In this document: piece after piece, positions 49,194 through 59,400 of the stretch
Layout: every line of letters begins with the position of its first letter
Numbering within the stretch: the first letter of the stretch is position 1
Origin: CAZLQG01 sp964561655
GTDB taxonomy: Bacteria; Patescibacteriota; Doudnabacteria; UBA920
DNA length: 64,000 nucleotides
Assembly (NCBI GenBank): GCA_964561655.1
Contig: CAZLQG010000001.1
Location: 12,614-76,613, forward strand
Direction of reading: 5' to 3'
Translations under genes and position numbers: made by a program
Notes under the pieces: generated by a model
Database searches by the model: none
Told to the model about the DNA's origin: nothing
What the model saw: only the letters and a program-made list of their open reading frames with translations

Positions 49194-50912
49194 ATGCAGA
49201 GCGTGTATTTGAATTTGGAAGACGATGTTGCTAGGGTTGTCGCTAGGATCAAAAAAATCAGAGGCGACAAGGCTGTTTTAGTTTGCCCGAAAAGATGCCA
49301 GCTGTTTTCCGACAGCATTAATTTAAGGCTGTTAAAAAAGCAGACTGACTTATTAGGAAAAGAAATTTTTGTTTTAACCATGGATGAAAAAGGGCAAATG
49401 TTTGCCAAAGAAGCGGGCTTTCAGCTGAAATTCCTTCCAAAGGCAATAAAAGGAAAGAGTATTTCCGATATCCAATTTTCCGGTAAAGAGAAAATTGCGG
49501 AAACACAGGAGCACCTTTCCACTTTGGAAACAGCTACTGAGAAAATTTTAGGTACTGTAAAAGATCTAACGGGAATAGGGAAAAAAATTAGTAAACCTTT
49601 TCATGCCGCTGGACCTGAGCGCCCGCGTGAGGCCAAACAGGCGGCTAAAAAAACCCACACCGGGGATATTTTAAAAGTAAAAACAAGCGAGGCTTTTTTT
49701 CCTAAAGAGTTGTCGCTTTCCCAAAAGGATCAAAAAGAAAAAGGCCAAAGAAGTTACGGCCAAAAATTAGCAACAAGCTTGATTGCCCTTTCTTTGGTTC
49801 TGATTCTTGTCGTTGTGCTGGTTATTCTGCCTAAAGCTACCATCGTGATTTATCCAAAAAGCGAACCTCTCACCAGAGATTTCGAAATAGGAGCCGGTGT
49901 TGCTGTAGGGGTTTTGGACGCTAACCGACTGGCGTTTCCCGCTGTGCCGGTAGAAAAAGACACAGAAATTTCAAAAAGAATTCAGAGTCAGGGTAAAAAG
50001 GAAATTGGCAATAAGGCCGCAGGTTACGTTAAAATTTACAATTTTACAGGGCAGCCTTTAAATTTGAAGCAGGAGACTACCGTGCTGACTTTGGGCGAGA
50101 AATTTTATCGTTTGGGTAGCGATATCGTCCTGCTCAAACCCACTCAGTATAAAGATGCGCAGACTAAAGAGATTGACGAAAACAGCTTAGACAAATCTAT
50201 TGAGATTGTTGCGGCAGAGGGAGGAGAAAGTTTTAACCTGCCCGCGGGCACGAGATTGGAAATTACAAATCAGGTATTCGGCAGCAGGCCTCAATTATTG
50301 TACGCCCGCAGCGAAACAGCCATTGACGGCGGCACTTCCAGATATCTTTCTTTTGTTTCGGAAGATGACCTAAAAAACGCTCAGGAAGAACTTACTAACA
50401 TTTTAATTCAAAATTTAAGACAAGACCTTTCAGCGCAAAATTTAATTTTGGTAGACAAAGCATATACCGCGGAGCCAATAAATTTTGAAACCGATAAACC
50501 AGTGGGCACGGAAAGCCCAAGTTTTAATGCTAGCTTAAAGTTGTCTGTTAAAGGACTGGCTTTTAACAACCAGGAATTACAGAAACTTATTTTAGAGAGA
50601 ATAAATCAGACACTATCTTTGGGAAAAGAACTTAAATCAGCCAATTGGGACCTGAACAATATACGTGTGAAGGCATTAGATTTAAGTAATGGCGTGCTTA
50701 CATTGTTAGTCCATTTTGAAGCTAAGTCTGTCTCTCGGCTGAATCTAAACTCGCTTAAACCCGAGCTTAAAGGGAAAAGTTTAAATCAGGTAAATGAAAT
50801 TCTTGAATCTAAGCCGGAAATTGATAGGATAGATGTACATTTGGCGCCTTTTTGGCAGAAAAATTTTCCCTGGTTCTCTTCAAAAATTACTATCGAAACT
50901 GCTGAATTGTAA
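49194..50912 (+). CDS. Single-pass membrane protein with baseplate-J-like extracytoplasmic domain
   Basis: The 572-residue protein (ATG 49194; TTG 49188 also possible) starts with a Rossmann-like cytosolic domain (about 1-95, DVARVVARIKKIRGDKAVLV), a Lys-rich linker, a transmembrane helix (about 190-213) and a long outer domain including GYVKIYNFTGQPLNL and LPAGTRLEITN. This arrangement matches CPR proteins often annotated as baseplate J-like, which may be envelope-spanning. No enzymatic motif is seen. Function uncertain. Confidence 0.72.
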   Translation: MQSVYLNLEDDVARVVARIKKIRGDKAVLVCPKRCQLFSDSINLRLLKKQTDLLGKEIFVLTMDEKGQMFAKEAGFQLKFLPKAIKGKSISDIQFSGKEKIAETQEHLSTLETATEKILGTVKDLTGIGKKISKPFHAAGPERPREAKQAAKKTHTGDILKVKTSEAFFPKELSLSQKDQKEKGQRSYGQKLATSLIALSLVLILVVVLVILPKATIVIYPKSEPLTRDFEIGAGVAVGVLDANRLAFPAVPVEKDTEISKRIQSQGKKEIGNKAAGYVKIYNFTGQPLNLKQETTVLTLGEKFYRLGSDIVLLKPTQYKDAQTKEIDENSLDKSIEIVAAEGGESFNLPAGTRLEITNQVFGSRPQLLYARSETAIDGGTSRYLSFVSEDDLKNAQEELTNILIQNLRQDLSAQNLILVDKAYTAEPINFETDKPVGTESPSFNASLKLSVKGLAFNNQELQKLILERINQTLSLGKELKSANWDLNNIRVKALDLSNGVLTLLVHFEAKSVSRLNLNSLKPELKGKSLNQVNEILESKPEIDRIDVHLAPFWQKNFPWFSSKITIETAEL

Positions 50913-50965
50913 TTCGAACCATATTTTTGCTTTTATTTAAGCCAGTTGTTTATGCTCGAGGATAT

Positions 50966-50993
50966 TTGACATTTTCGCTGAATATGATAAAAT
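50966..50993 (+). promoter_or_regulatory. Promoter of the infA-rpmJ-rpsM operon
   Basis: TTGACA (50966-50971) and TAAAAT (50988-50993), 16 bp apart, with an extended TGA before the -10. Transcription would start near 51000. Confidence 0.7.
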
Positions 50994-51097
50994 AATTCTA
51001 ATTTGTTGATATTATAAATTTCAAAGCAATACGTAACAGAGCACAAGACTTAGGAAAGTCGGGTAAAAACAAAGATTATATTGAATTAGAGGGGAAA

Positions 51098-51280
51098 GTG
51101 ATAGAAACTTTGCCTAATGCTGTTTTTCGTGTCCAGTTGGAGTCTGGACAGGCAGTTTTGGGGCATCTTTCCGGGAAAATGAGAATGCATATGATTAGAG
51201 TTCTTCCGGGGGATAAGGTGCTTATTCAAATGACGCCATACGACTTGACAAAAGGCAGGATAGTAAGGAGATTAAGATAA
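51098..51280 (+). CDS. infA: Translation initiation factor IF-1 (start uncertain)
   Basis: IF-1 binds the 30S A site. The frame encodes [13 protein letters not shown] and [17 protein letters not shown], the full OB-fold core, then the PYDLTKGRI end. GTG 51098 is the only ordinary start, but the same frame upstream already encodes [10 protein letters not shown] (51071-51100), which matches the conserved first strand. Between the stop at 50999 and 51098 there is no in-frame ATG, GTG or TTG, so either ATT/ATA starts translation or a base is missing. Nearest neighbours are rpmJ and rpsM as usual. Confidence 0.88.
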   Translation: MIETLPNAVFRVQLESGQAVLGHLSGKMRMHMIRVLPGDKVLIQMTPYDLTKGRIVRRLR

Positions 51281-51474
51281 AATTATAGATACACACCTGC
51301 CCGCCATAGCCTGTTATCCAGGTTAGATTATTTTTTATCTAACAAGTTGCCGTAGCCTATCAAATATATTCATTAACAGGCACTGGCATGCGGGGACAAC
51401 ACGGATAGCACAGATATTGTGATCAAGTGTTAGAAAATCAGTGAAATTTGTGGGATCCGTTTACCAATGAATTT
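51281..51474. other. Spacer with hairpins between infA and rpmJ
   Basis: No gene is seen. A GTTAGAT/ATCTAAC hairpin lies near 51323-51344, and ACGGAT (51401-51406) is inverted at 51455-51460 with matching CACA/TGTG inside. The 51601-51660 spacer holds a similar decayed inverted repeat (CACTAAT/ATTAGTG). Confidence 0.55.
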
Positions 51475-51588
51475 ATGAAAGTACGAGCAAGCGTAAAACC
51501 AATGTGTAAAAATTGCAAAATTGTCAAACGTTTTGGCAAGATTTATATAATTTGTAAAAATCCCAAGCATAAGCAGAGGCAAGGGTAA
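51475..51588 (+). CDS. rpmJ: 50S ribosomal protein L36
   Basis: The 37-residue product has [19 protein letters not shown] and a later Cys and His ([14 protein letters not shown]), the C-x2-C-x12-C-x4-H zinc ribbon of L36. It lies between infA and rpsM as in most bacteria. Confidence 0.95.
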   Translation: MKVRASVKPMCKNCKIVKRFGKIYIICKNPKHKQRQG

Positions 51589-51669
51589 TTATTTACTAAT
51601 CACAACTAGCATAAATAACACTAATACTATATTTGTGCGATTCGTGTGATTAGTGATTTGTGGAGAACT

Positions 51670-52059
51670 ATGGCTCGAATAGCCGGAGTAAATATTCCAA
51701 GCGAAAAGAGAATAGAAGTTTCGTTAACCTATATCTATGGGGTTGGTTTGAGTCGCTCAAAGGTAATTTTAAATGCAGTACAAATTAATCCCGATAAGAG
51801 AACTAAAGATCTTTCGGAAAGCGAAGTTAATAGGCTTAGAGAATATTTAGAGAAGAATTTTAAAGTGGAAGGTAATCTAAAACAGGAAGTATTGATGAAT
51901 ATTAAACGTTTAAAAGAAATTGGATCCTACAGAGGCATTCGCCACACTAAAGGTTTGCCGGTAAGAGGGCAAAGAACCAAGACTAATAACAGGACGCGCA
52001 GGGGAAATGTGAGAAGGACCGCAGGCAGCGGACGCAAAACCGCTGCGGAAAAGACTTAG
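51670..52059 (+). CDS. rpsM: 30S ribosomal protein S13
   Basis: S13 sits in the head of the 30S subunit and contacts tRNA and S19. The ATG at 51670, preceded by GGAG, gives 129 residues starting [17 protein letters not shown], with [29 protein letters not shown] and a basic tail. An upstream GTG/ATT-type extension of eight codons is not needed. The length is slightly above the usual 120. Confidence 0.96.
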   Translation: MARIAGVNIPSEKRIEVSLTYIYGVGLSRSKVILNAVQINPDKRTKDLSESEVNRLREYLEKNFKVEGNLKQEVLMNIKRLKEIGSYRGIRHTKGLPVRGQRTKTNNRTRRGNVRRTAGSGRKTAAEKT

Positions 52060-52077
52060 TAATTTCGTGTATTAGCA

Positions 52078-52554
52078 ATGAATAAGATTGGCAACAATCA
52101 AAAAAATGAAAAGTTGAAAGAAGAAACCGGAAAACCAGCTTCCGCAAAGGACGCCCAAGTTGAGGGTGCGGTAAAATCAGCCCCTAAAAAAAAGAAATCC
52201 AAGGCAAAGATCACCAAGGGTAAAATTTATGTTAACTCTACTTATAACAATACGATTATTTCAGTGACTGACTTAAACGGGAACGTAATTGCCTGGAGCA
52301 GCGCTGGTAAAATCGGCTTTAAAGGTTCAAAGAAATCAACTCCTTACGCCGGCCAAAAGACTATGGAAGATGTGATATACAAGATGAAAGATAGAGGACT
52401 TTCGGAAGTTGACGTTTTCATTAAAGGTGTAGGCAGTGGCAGAGAATCTGCAGTAAGGGCTTTGCAAGGGGCAGGACTTTCCGTAATCTTCATTAAAGAC
52501 ACAACTCCTATACCGCATGGAGGAGCAAGGCCGAAAAAGCCGAGAAGAGTGTAA
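52078..52554 (+). CDS. rpsK: 30S ribosomal protein S11
   Basis: S11 lies on the platform of the 30S subunit. The 158-residue product has about 45 extra N-terminal residues, rich in Lys, Glu and Ala, before the normal start of the fold ([18 protein letters not shown]). The conserved end [11 protein letters not shown] is intact. Spacing to rpsM is 18 nt. N-terminal extensions of ribosomal proteins are common in this group. Confidence 0.96.
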   Translation: MNKIGNNQKNEKLKEETGKPASAKDAQVEGAVKSAPKKKKSKAKITKGKIYVNSTYNNTIISVTDLNGNVIAWSSAGKIGFKGSKKSTPYAGQKTMEDVIYKMKDRGLSEVDVFIKGVGSGRESAVRALQGAGLSVIFIKDTTPIPHGGARPKKPRRV

Positions 52555-52584
52555 AACGTAAAGTGTAAAATGCAAAATTAAGGA

Positions 52585-52631
52585 GTCGCTCCGCGACATC
52601 TATAAAATAATAAAAGTCCGCCGAAGGCGGA
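52585..52631 (+). promoter_or_regulatory. Hairpins in the rpsD leader
   Basis: GTCGC/GCGAC (52585-52597) and TCCGCC-gaa-GGCGGA (52617-52631) stand 23 nt before the rpsD start. S4 often represses its operon through mRNA structure, but the second hairpin also matches a dispersed word also seen upstream of aspS. Confidence 0.45.
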
Positions 52632-52653
52632 AGTCTAAATTTTAAATTTTTTT

Positions 52654-53262
52654 ATGAGATACACGGGACCAAAAGTAAAAAAGGCGAGAAGACTTGGCAT
52701 GACTTTTTCCGCTAAGGATGTCAAAATCATGCAAAAAAGAAACTTTCCACCTGGGCAGCATGGTGCTAGTAAAAGCAGGCCTTCTGAATATGGTATACAA
52801 CTTCGGGAGAAGCAGAGAGCCAAGGTAAACTATGGGATACAGGAGAAACAATTCGCTAAATATTTTTATAAAGCCATTAAGCAGCCCGGGGTTACCGGTG
52901 ATATTTTGCTTAGACTTTTAGAGTTGCGCCTGGACAACCTAGTATTTCGTTTGGGTTTTGCAGAAACCAGAACTCAGGCTAGACAGCTCGTAAATCATGG
53001 CTTTTTTGAAGTAAATGGCAAGAAAGTCGATATTCCTTCTTTTGCGGTTAAAGTCGGCGATTCAATTTCTGTAAGAGCAAACAAAGTCAAATCCAAATAT
53101 ATGCAGCAGCAAAAAGTCAAACTAAAGACTTATAAAACTCAAGAATGGTTGCAAATTGACCCTGAGAAATTATCAGGAAAGATTTTGGCATCACCGGAAC
53201 CGGAGATGATCGGCAACACGATTAACACCAAATTAATTGTAGAACATTATAGCCGGACTTAA
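52654..53262 (+). CDS. rpsD: 30S ribosomal protein S4
   Basis: S4 is a primary 16S rRNA binder and an assembly initiator. The 202-residue product has the N-terminal RYTGPKVKKARRLG, KSRPSEYGIQLREKQ, and the S4 RNA-binding domain (about 92-155) with LDNLVFRLGFAETRTQARQ and HGFFEVNGKKVDIPS. The zinc Cys motif found in some S4 proteins is absent. The length is standard. Confidence 0.97.
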   Translation: MRYTGPKVKKARRLGMTFSAKDVKIMQKRNFPPGQHGASKSRPSEYGIQLREKQRAKVNYGIQEKQFAKYFYKAIKQPGVTGDILLRLLELRLDNLVFRLGFAETRTQARQLVNHGFFEVNGKKVDIPSFAVKVGDSISVRANKVKSKYMQQQKVKLKTYKTQEWLQIDPEKLSGKILASPEPEMIGNTINTKLIVEHYSRT

Positions 53263-53354
53263 TTAACTCATAACAATTAATTTATAACCAATAACTGGTC
53301 AAATTCTAAATTATCAATTATCCGTTACTTGTTATAAGTTGGAGGTTAACATCC

Positions 53355-54287
53355 ATGGAAGCAATCACTCTTCCAAACCAAGCACAAATTAACGATTTGA
53401 GCAATAATAAATACAGCCTCATTTTAGAACCGCTTTATCCCGGTTATGGTGTTACTATTGGCAACGCTTTAAGAAGGGTATTGCTGTCTTCTTTGCCCGG
53501 CGCGGCAATTACGGCTGCAAAAATAAAATTTACTGACCATGAATTTTCCACTATCCCAAACGTAAAAGAAGACGTCATTCAGATAATACTAAATTTAAAA
53601 CAGCTCAGGGTGAAAAGTTTCAGCGCAGAACCTGTTAAAGTGCAGCTTAAAATAAAAGGTGAAAAGAAAGCAACTGCGGCGGATATCAAGGAGACTGATC
53701 AAGTTCAAATTATTAACAAAGGTTTGCATATAGCTACCCTAGATAGTAAAAATGCCGAACTGGATATGGAATTAGTAGTTGAACAGGGAAGAGGCTATAT
53801 GCCCGTGGAAGCAAGGGAAGAAAAAAATCTGGAGCTAGGCATGATTGCAATAGACGCCATTTTTACGCCGGTTAAATCGGTACATTTTGACGTGACGAAT
53901 GTTCGTGTTGGACAGCTGACTAATTACGACAAATTGGAAGTCGTCTTGGAAACCGATGGCAGCTTAACCGGGCAAGACGCGGTTAACATTGCTTCCCATA
54001 TTTTAGTTGATCACTTTACCATGATGTTCTCTCCTGGTGAAGCTGCTGTGGAACCGCAAATAGAACAGCCAGAAATACAGGATCAGACTATAGTAGAAGC
54101 TGTCTCGCAAGAAGAAAATGAAATTAAGAATTCTACACTTTCAACCAGAGCTAAAAATGCACTAATAAAAAATAATATTTTAACTCTAAAAGCTCTGCGG
54201 GAATTAAGCGATGAACAAATTAGTAATTTAAGTGGTCTTGGCGAGAAAACCATTAAAGAAATTAAGGAATTCTTAGGCAGAAATTAG
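53355..54287 (+). CDS. rpoA: RNA polymerase alpha subunit
   Basis: Alpha dimers nucleate RNA polymerase assembly. The 310-residue product has the N-terminal domain with EPLYPGYGVTIGNALRRVLLSSLPGAA and a C-terminal domain (about 250-310) with helix-hairpin-helix LSTRAKNALIKNNI and LSGLGEKTIKEIKEFL, linked by a Gln/Glu-rich segment. The ATG at 53355 follows GGAGG at 10-nt spacing, one of the better Shine-Dalgarno sites in the window. Confidence 0.97.
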   Translation: MEAITLPNQAQINDLSNNKYSLILEPLYPGYGVTIGNALRRVLLSSLPGAAITAAKIKFTDHEFSTIPNVKEDVIQIILNLKQLRVKSFSAEPVKVQLKIKGEKKATAADIKETDQVQIINKGLHIATLDSKNAELDMELVVEQGRGYMPVEAREEKNLELGMIAIDAIFTPVKSVHFDVTNVRVGQLTNYDKLEVVLETDGSLTGQDAVNIASHILVDHFTMMFSPGEAAVEPQIEQPEIQDQTIVEAVSQEENEIKNSTLSTRAKNALIKNNILTLKALRELSDEQISNLSGLGEKTIKEIKEFLGRN

Positions 54288-54312
54288 AATTTATAGTTTT
54301 ATAAAGTTTATT

Positions 54313-54657
54313 ATGAGACATCGTAAAAAAAGAAAAATCGGCAAAGGCACTGACCAAAAACGCAAACTTCTAAGAAGTTTGGCAAGTTCAGCGATTCTTT
54401 ATGAAAGAATAGAAACTTCCCATGCGTATGCAAAAGCTGTAAGACCATATTTGGAAAAAATAATTACTAAATCCAAACAAAACACTTTGCAAGCGCGAAG
54501 ACTGCTTTTAACCAGACTTACACGAATGGCAGCAAAGAAAGCCTTAGAAGTGTTAGGGCCGAAATATAAAGAAAGAAAAGGCGGATATGTCAGATTGATT
54601 AATTTGGTCAGCCCACGAAGCGGTAAATCCAAAACAATTTTAGAATTAGTCGATTAA
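54313..54657 (+). CDS. rplQ: 50S ribosomal protein L17
   Basis: L17 lies near the exit tunnel. The 114-residue product has MRHRKKRKIGKGTDQKRKLL, RSLASSAILYERIETSHAYAK and the end RSGKSKTILELVD. It follows rpoA as in most bacteria and is 2 nt from rplM. Confidence 0.96.
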   Translation: MRHRKKRKIGKGTDQKRKLLRSLASSAILYERIETSHAYAKAVRPYLEKIITKSKQNTLQARRLLLTRLTRMAAKKALEVLGPKYKERKGGYVRLINLVSPRSGKSKTILELVD

Positions 54658-54659
54658 CT

Positions 54660-55082
54660 ATGAAAACTCATAAAGCATCGCTTTCAAAAAAAGATGAAAG
54701 ACGGTGGTACCAAATTGACGCTTCAAAAAGACCGCTAGGCAGAGTTGCCACGAGTATCGCCATTGTTTTAAGGGGCAAGCATAGGCGTGATTTTGTTCCC
54801 AACAAGGATATGGGAGATTTTGTAGTAGCCGTAAATGTTGACCGTTTGAAATTGACCGGAAGGAAGGTTGAACAAAAGCAGTATTACCGGCATTCCGGCT
54901 ATTTGGGCGGATTGAAAATAACCAGCCTGAAAGACTTGCTTCAAAAAAAGCCGGAGGAAGTTCTAAGAAAAGCCGTTTACAGCATGGTAGATAATGTGAA
55001 ATTCAGGGGAAAAGCCATGTCTAGGTTAAAGATGGTAAAAGGTTCCAAGCACGAATTTAAAATAGATAAAGAATTAAATTAG
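54660..55082 (+). CDS. rplM: 50S ribosomal protein L13
   Basis: L13 is an early assembly protein of the 50S subunit. The 140-residue product has RRWYQIDASKRPLGRVATSIA, FVPNKDMGDFVVAVN, YRHSGYLGG and a late MLPKN-type region altered to VYSMVDN. Position directly before rpsI is the standard pair. Confidence 0.96.
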   Translation: MKTHKASLSKKDERRWYQIDASKRPLGRVATSIAIVLRGKHRRDFVPNKDMGDFVVAVNVDRLKLTGRKVEQKQYYRHSGYLGGLKITSLKDLLQKKPEEVLRKAVYSMVDNVKFRGKAMSRLKMVKGSKHEFKIDKELN

Positions 55083-55084
55083 TT

Positions 55085-55600
55085 ATGGTCACTAAAAACA
55101 CTACCGCAAAACCCAGGGCAAAAAGGAAATCAGCAGAACATAAGGCTAAACTCAAGGCCGAAATTAAGCCAGAAGCTTTGGCTGAGCACAAGCACTCGGC
55201 CCATGCCCCAAAAAGCAAATATATTTATGCCACAGGCAGAAGAAAGACTTCTGTGGCTAATGTTAGATTATTCGAGGGTAAAGGGGAGTTTTTGGTAAAC
55301 AAAAAACCGCTGAAGGGTTATTTTAATTATTCATATTTTGAAAAGGAAGCTTTGCAGCCCTTTTCTGTTACAGGTTTAGAAGGTAAATATCATGCCCTTT
55401 TGCAAGTAAATGGCGGAGGGTTGCACTCACAGGCTAAAGCCATAAGCCACGGTTTTGCTTTGGCTTTAGGTAAGGTTTCGGAAGAGGTAAGAAAGGTTTT
55501 AAAGAAAAATGGATTTTTGACTCGAGACGACAGGCGAAAAGAAAGAAAAAAACCTGGCCTAAAGAGGGCCAGAAGAAGCCCGCAATGGAGCAAGCGTTAA
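55085..55600 (+). CDS. rpsI: 30S ribosomal protein S9
   Basis: S9 contacts P-site tRNA through its C-terminal tail. The 171-residue product has a Lys/Ala/His-rich N-terminal extension (about 1-45) before YIYATGRRKTSVANVRLF, then VNGGGLHSQAKAISHGFALAL and the KKPGLKRARRSPQWSKR tail ending in the conserved Lys-Arg. A terminator follows. Confidence 0.96.
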   Translation: MVTKNTTAKPRAKRKSAEHKAKLKAEIKPEALAEHKHSAHAPKSKYIYATGRRKTSVANVRLFEGKGEFLVNKKPLKGYFNYSYFEKEALQPFSVTGLEGKYHALLQVNGGGLHSQAKAISHGFALALGKVSEEVRKVLKKNGFLTRDDRRKERKKPGLKRARRSPQWSKR

Positions 55601-55644
55601 AGATTACAAATACACTGATATTACAAATCATACAAATAAAAAAA

Positions 55645-55678
55645 CGGTTCATATTTTTTTGTTGAACCGCTTTTTTTT
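55645..55678 (+). terminator. Terminator of the ribosomal operon
   Basis: CGGTTCA (55645-55651) pairs with TGAACCG (55663-55669), followed by eight T residues. Confidence 0.88.
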
Positions 55679-55691
55679 GGCAGCCAAAACA

Positions 55692-55720
55692 TTGACAAAA
55701 CTTTAAGTTTATGATAACAT
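55692..55720 (+). promoter_or_regulatory. rnpB promoter
   Basis: TTGACA (55692-55697) and TAACAT (55715-55720) with a 17-bp spacer, about 10 nt before the RNA 5' end. Confidence 0.75.
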
Positions 55721-55729
55721 TACAAAGTT

Positions 55730-56070
55730 CTAAGCAAACCGAATAATCGCCCTGAGCGAATCATCTTTAATGATGAGTCGAACGGGGAGGAAAGTCCGAA
55801 CACTTGTTGATGACCTCTATAGAGTTATCAAACTGGTAGCGGGTAACGCCCGTCCATCGTAAGATGCGAGATGCGAACAGAAACGCTGAAGCCGAAAGGC
55901 GACAGAATCCTTTTTAAAAGGATTTGTCTGATGGTAACATCAGAATGAAACGGCTAAATTCTTACCTAGGTGCAAGGCCAAATTTGGTAGGCCGCTAGAT
56001 CTTGACGGTAACGTCGGGGCAAGATAGATGATTATTTAGAAACAGAATTCGGCTTATGAGTTTGCTTAGA
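55730..56070 (+). ncRNA. rnpB: RNase P RNA
   Basis: This is the catalytic RNA that removes tRNA 5' leaders. The P1 helix pairs CTAAGCAAAC (55730-55739) with GTTTGCTTAG (56060-56069). The universal GAGGAAAGTCCGAAC (near 55786-55801) and ACAGAATTCGGCTTA (56042-56056) are intact, and GGTAACGCC-type and GGTGCAAGGCC-type conserved segments are present. The length of about 340 nt is that of bacterial type A. Confidence 0.96.
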
Positions 56071-56072
56071 GC

Positions 56073-56103
56073 AAAAAAATACCCTGTTTTAGGGTATTTT
56101 TTT
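56073..56103 (+). terminator. rnpB terminator
   Basis: ATACCCT (56079-56085) pairs with AGGGTAT (56091-56097) with a 5-nt loop, an A run before and T7 after. Confidence 0.9.
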
Positions 56104-56105
56104 GT

Positions 56106-56474
56106 GGATAACTAAAAAATTTAATTCTATACTTTAAATGTTTGCAAACCCAATTTTGTATAATCTAAAAGTTTTTTTGACCTAAAACTATATAAGTATC
56201 TGTTTCTATTTATAAACTGTTACAGGCAACCACTATAAAAAGTCTTTTGTAAAATTATACTTTTTAAAGCTAGTGATAATGAAGAATTAAATAAAAATGG
56301 TGTATTAAACAAATTTTAGTCTCATGAGATTTTTAATTTTCAGTATCTATAAAAATTGACTATTTTTATTATGAAAAATCAAAATTTTATGTCATAATAT
56401 AATTAGTTTTGAATTGAAAAAAATTAATAAAACTAAAAAATCAAATTTATTTTAGTGAATCTAATTTTACTACA
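56106..56474. other. AT-rich spacer upstream of the giant gene
   Basis: This 369-bp stretch is very AT-rich with no credible gene. A TATAAT at about 56395-56402 may be a -10. A TTG-initiated 13-codon frame (LKKINKTKKSNLF at about 56413) ends in a stop; it resembles a truncated N-terminus but is out of frame with the giant gene. Confidence 0.55.
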
Positions 56475-59400
56475 TTGTATTGTAATTGTATTAAAAAAAT
56501 TAGTCTAGACTTTTTTAGCCTCCGTTCTGAACTTACCAGCTCTGTCAAGAAATTTTATGCATCGTGGTTTATTTTGGCATTAGTCGGCCAGTTATTTGTG
56601 CCGGTTTTTTCTTTGGCCGAACCACTTGATTCGACAACCACCGTACGCTTTAATTACTTTGCTAAAAACAGTTTCGTCATCAGTCAAACAGAATCAGATC
56701 ATGCATTCAATTGGATCCAACCTTTAAATTCTCTTGAACTGGATTTAAGTGAGAAAGCCGATGCCCAAGCTTTCAGCCAAGCCAACTCTGCTATGTTAAT
56801 CAGCGAGTTAGATGATTTAGCAGAACCGTCTGAAGATGCAAGAACCAATTTAGAGGGTAATCCAATTAATCAAATAGACACCCAACCATCTCCGCTAGAA
56901 AATTTTGAATCTAACCAAGAACAAAACTCTCAACAAGAACCATTAATCACCAGTACCAATGAAGAACAATTAACCGAACAAACTTCTGAAATTCTTACAG
57001 AAGACCAGGCTCCCTCTCTTACCCAAACAGAACCTGCCTTACAAGACACCAGTGACATAGACACAGAAAAAAAGCAAACTCAAGAACCGGCGGTAGAACA
57101 GCCAACCCTGCCTGAAGAACCAAATCAGCCAGCTGCTGCTACAACCACTACCCAAGTAACAACTTTTGCAGCAGAAGTTGAACTTACTGAACAACTAGAT
57201 CCCTCCAATCAAACAGAATCCGCTGAGCAATCAACTAATGAAGAGCCATTCAATTTTGAACAAACTCAAACAGACGAAGACCAAGAACCAGTAAAAAACC
57301 AAAGCGAAGTTCTTACCGATTCAACAAGCTCTTTAACTGATCAATTAACAATAACCTCAACCTCGACTTCTGAGCATTCAGAATCGCAGCAGACTTCTTC
57401 TGCAACTACTTCAGATGCGACAACACTAGATTCTGATTCATCAGATAACAGTGCAACTACAACCAAAGAGCAAGATGTCGCTGATTCAGACTTAAATACG
57501 CCCAATCAAGATACCCCAGAAAATATACCACAAGACACGGTAATAGAAACCTTCCTGCCTGACCAAGAATCTGAAGAATCATCAGAAAAACAAACCCCAG
57601 AAGAACCACTAGAAGGAAAATTTTTCGAAGATGGAGATATTAAATTGGTGCTTTCGCCGGTCTTAGAATTCTCCGAGTTTTTCACCCAAGACTCATCAAC
57701 TCTGCCTGCTAGGAAATACCTAAGTACGTTAACCGTCAAACTTTCTTTAGCTTCCAACCAACTGCCAGATTCAGATTTAATCCTTGAGTACCAAGATGAC
57801 GAAGGTAATTGGCAGGAAGCAGGTAAACTTAATCTTTCTGAAAAACAGTCTAACCAGTCTAACCGAGGCTACTTTGAAATTAATTTGCCATCCAGCCTGT
57901 TTGCCAGTCTTGCCAGCCTAAGTTTACGCCTTATTTACCAAGCTCCAACAGAACTTCTTATTAACCAAACCCAGTCAATTTTGTACTTGGATGGCTTATT
58001 CATAGAAGCTACTTTTAAAATTCCCCAAGAAAGCTTTGAACTTTCAGAAGAAGAACTTAATGAACTCAAACAAAAACTAATTAATCCAGAAGGGTTTTTG
58101 GAATTGGAATTTCAAAACAATACTTTGGACTTAGATATTCCGGGGGATCTTTCTAAACCTTTGGCCATTGGAAAGAGTAATGCTCTAAGCCCTAAATTAA
58201 AAATACTTTTGATAGGAGCTTCTGAAGATGCGAAAGGTTTAAAGGAAGGAAATAGAATTACTTATGACGGAGTTCTGCCTTCTACCGACGTGGTTTATGA
58301 AGTTGGCCAAACCAAGTTAAAAGAATCCATTATTTTAAATGACGACCGGCATCCTGGTATCTTTCGCTATCTTTTGAATCTGGATGACTACGATTTTTTG
58401 CAAACCGCGCCTTCAGTAATTCAGTTATACAAAAAAGGTCACAAGGCGGAAGATCTTTTTAGGCTTTACACCTTCACCGCACCGTTCATGGTGGACAGCA
58501 GCGGCGCCACTTCTACGCAATTATCATTTAAGTTAAAAGACAGCCTTCTTACTTTGATACCCGACGAAAAATGGCTTTCAGGCGCCCAGTATCCCGTAAT
58601 TATTGATCCCACAGTTGAGGTTACGGTTTTGAACGTTCATTCTCATCCTGTTGCCGGACAGTATTGGGACGTTGATTTTGTCACTGTAGGCGTAGAAGAT
58701 TTGCTGATTTTCCCTGCTGATCAGGAAACGGTGGATGATATGGAGTTTACCAGTTTAACTTGCGGCACGGAGGACAGGACGGACCAGGCTCAAATTTTGT
58801 ATGGGGATGCAATTTTTTACCCCAACTGGCAGTGTGATGAAGTTGCCAGAATTTCGCATTATGACTTAAAGACCGGCAAACACCATTTGGTGTTCAATTT
58901 TGGTGAAGCTACGGCAGATGCTTACAATGCGGCAGTGTCGTGGGACGGCGGGGCAAGCACTTCTAATTGGGAAGACGACCTCAATTGGAGCGGCGATGCT
59001 AAGCCTACCTCAGTTGACGATGTGGTCGTTTCCAGTGCGGTAACGGTGAATTTGAACGGTTCAACAACAGTACAATCTTTAATTTTGGGAGTTTCCGGTG
59101 GCGGTACAGCTTCTACCTTAAATTTTAACTACGATGCTTTATCGGACTTCTCCGGAACAACCACTGCTTTAGTTATTAGCCAAGATTTAACGCTTTACGG
59201 CGACGCAATAATTACTCAAACCGCAGGCTCAACTTCTACTATTCTTTCCAGAATAAATATTTGGGCTGGTGGGGATGCCACCATTACTGGGACGATTAAT
59301 GCAGCAGAAAAGGGTTATAAATCTACTTATGGTCCTGGTACAGGCCCTGCGAATTCCGGCGTGGGCGGCTCCTACGGGGGGCTTGGAGGCGATAGGGATG

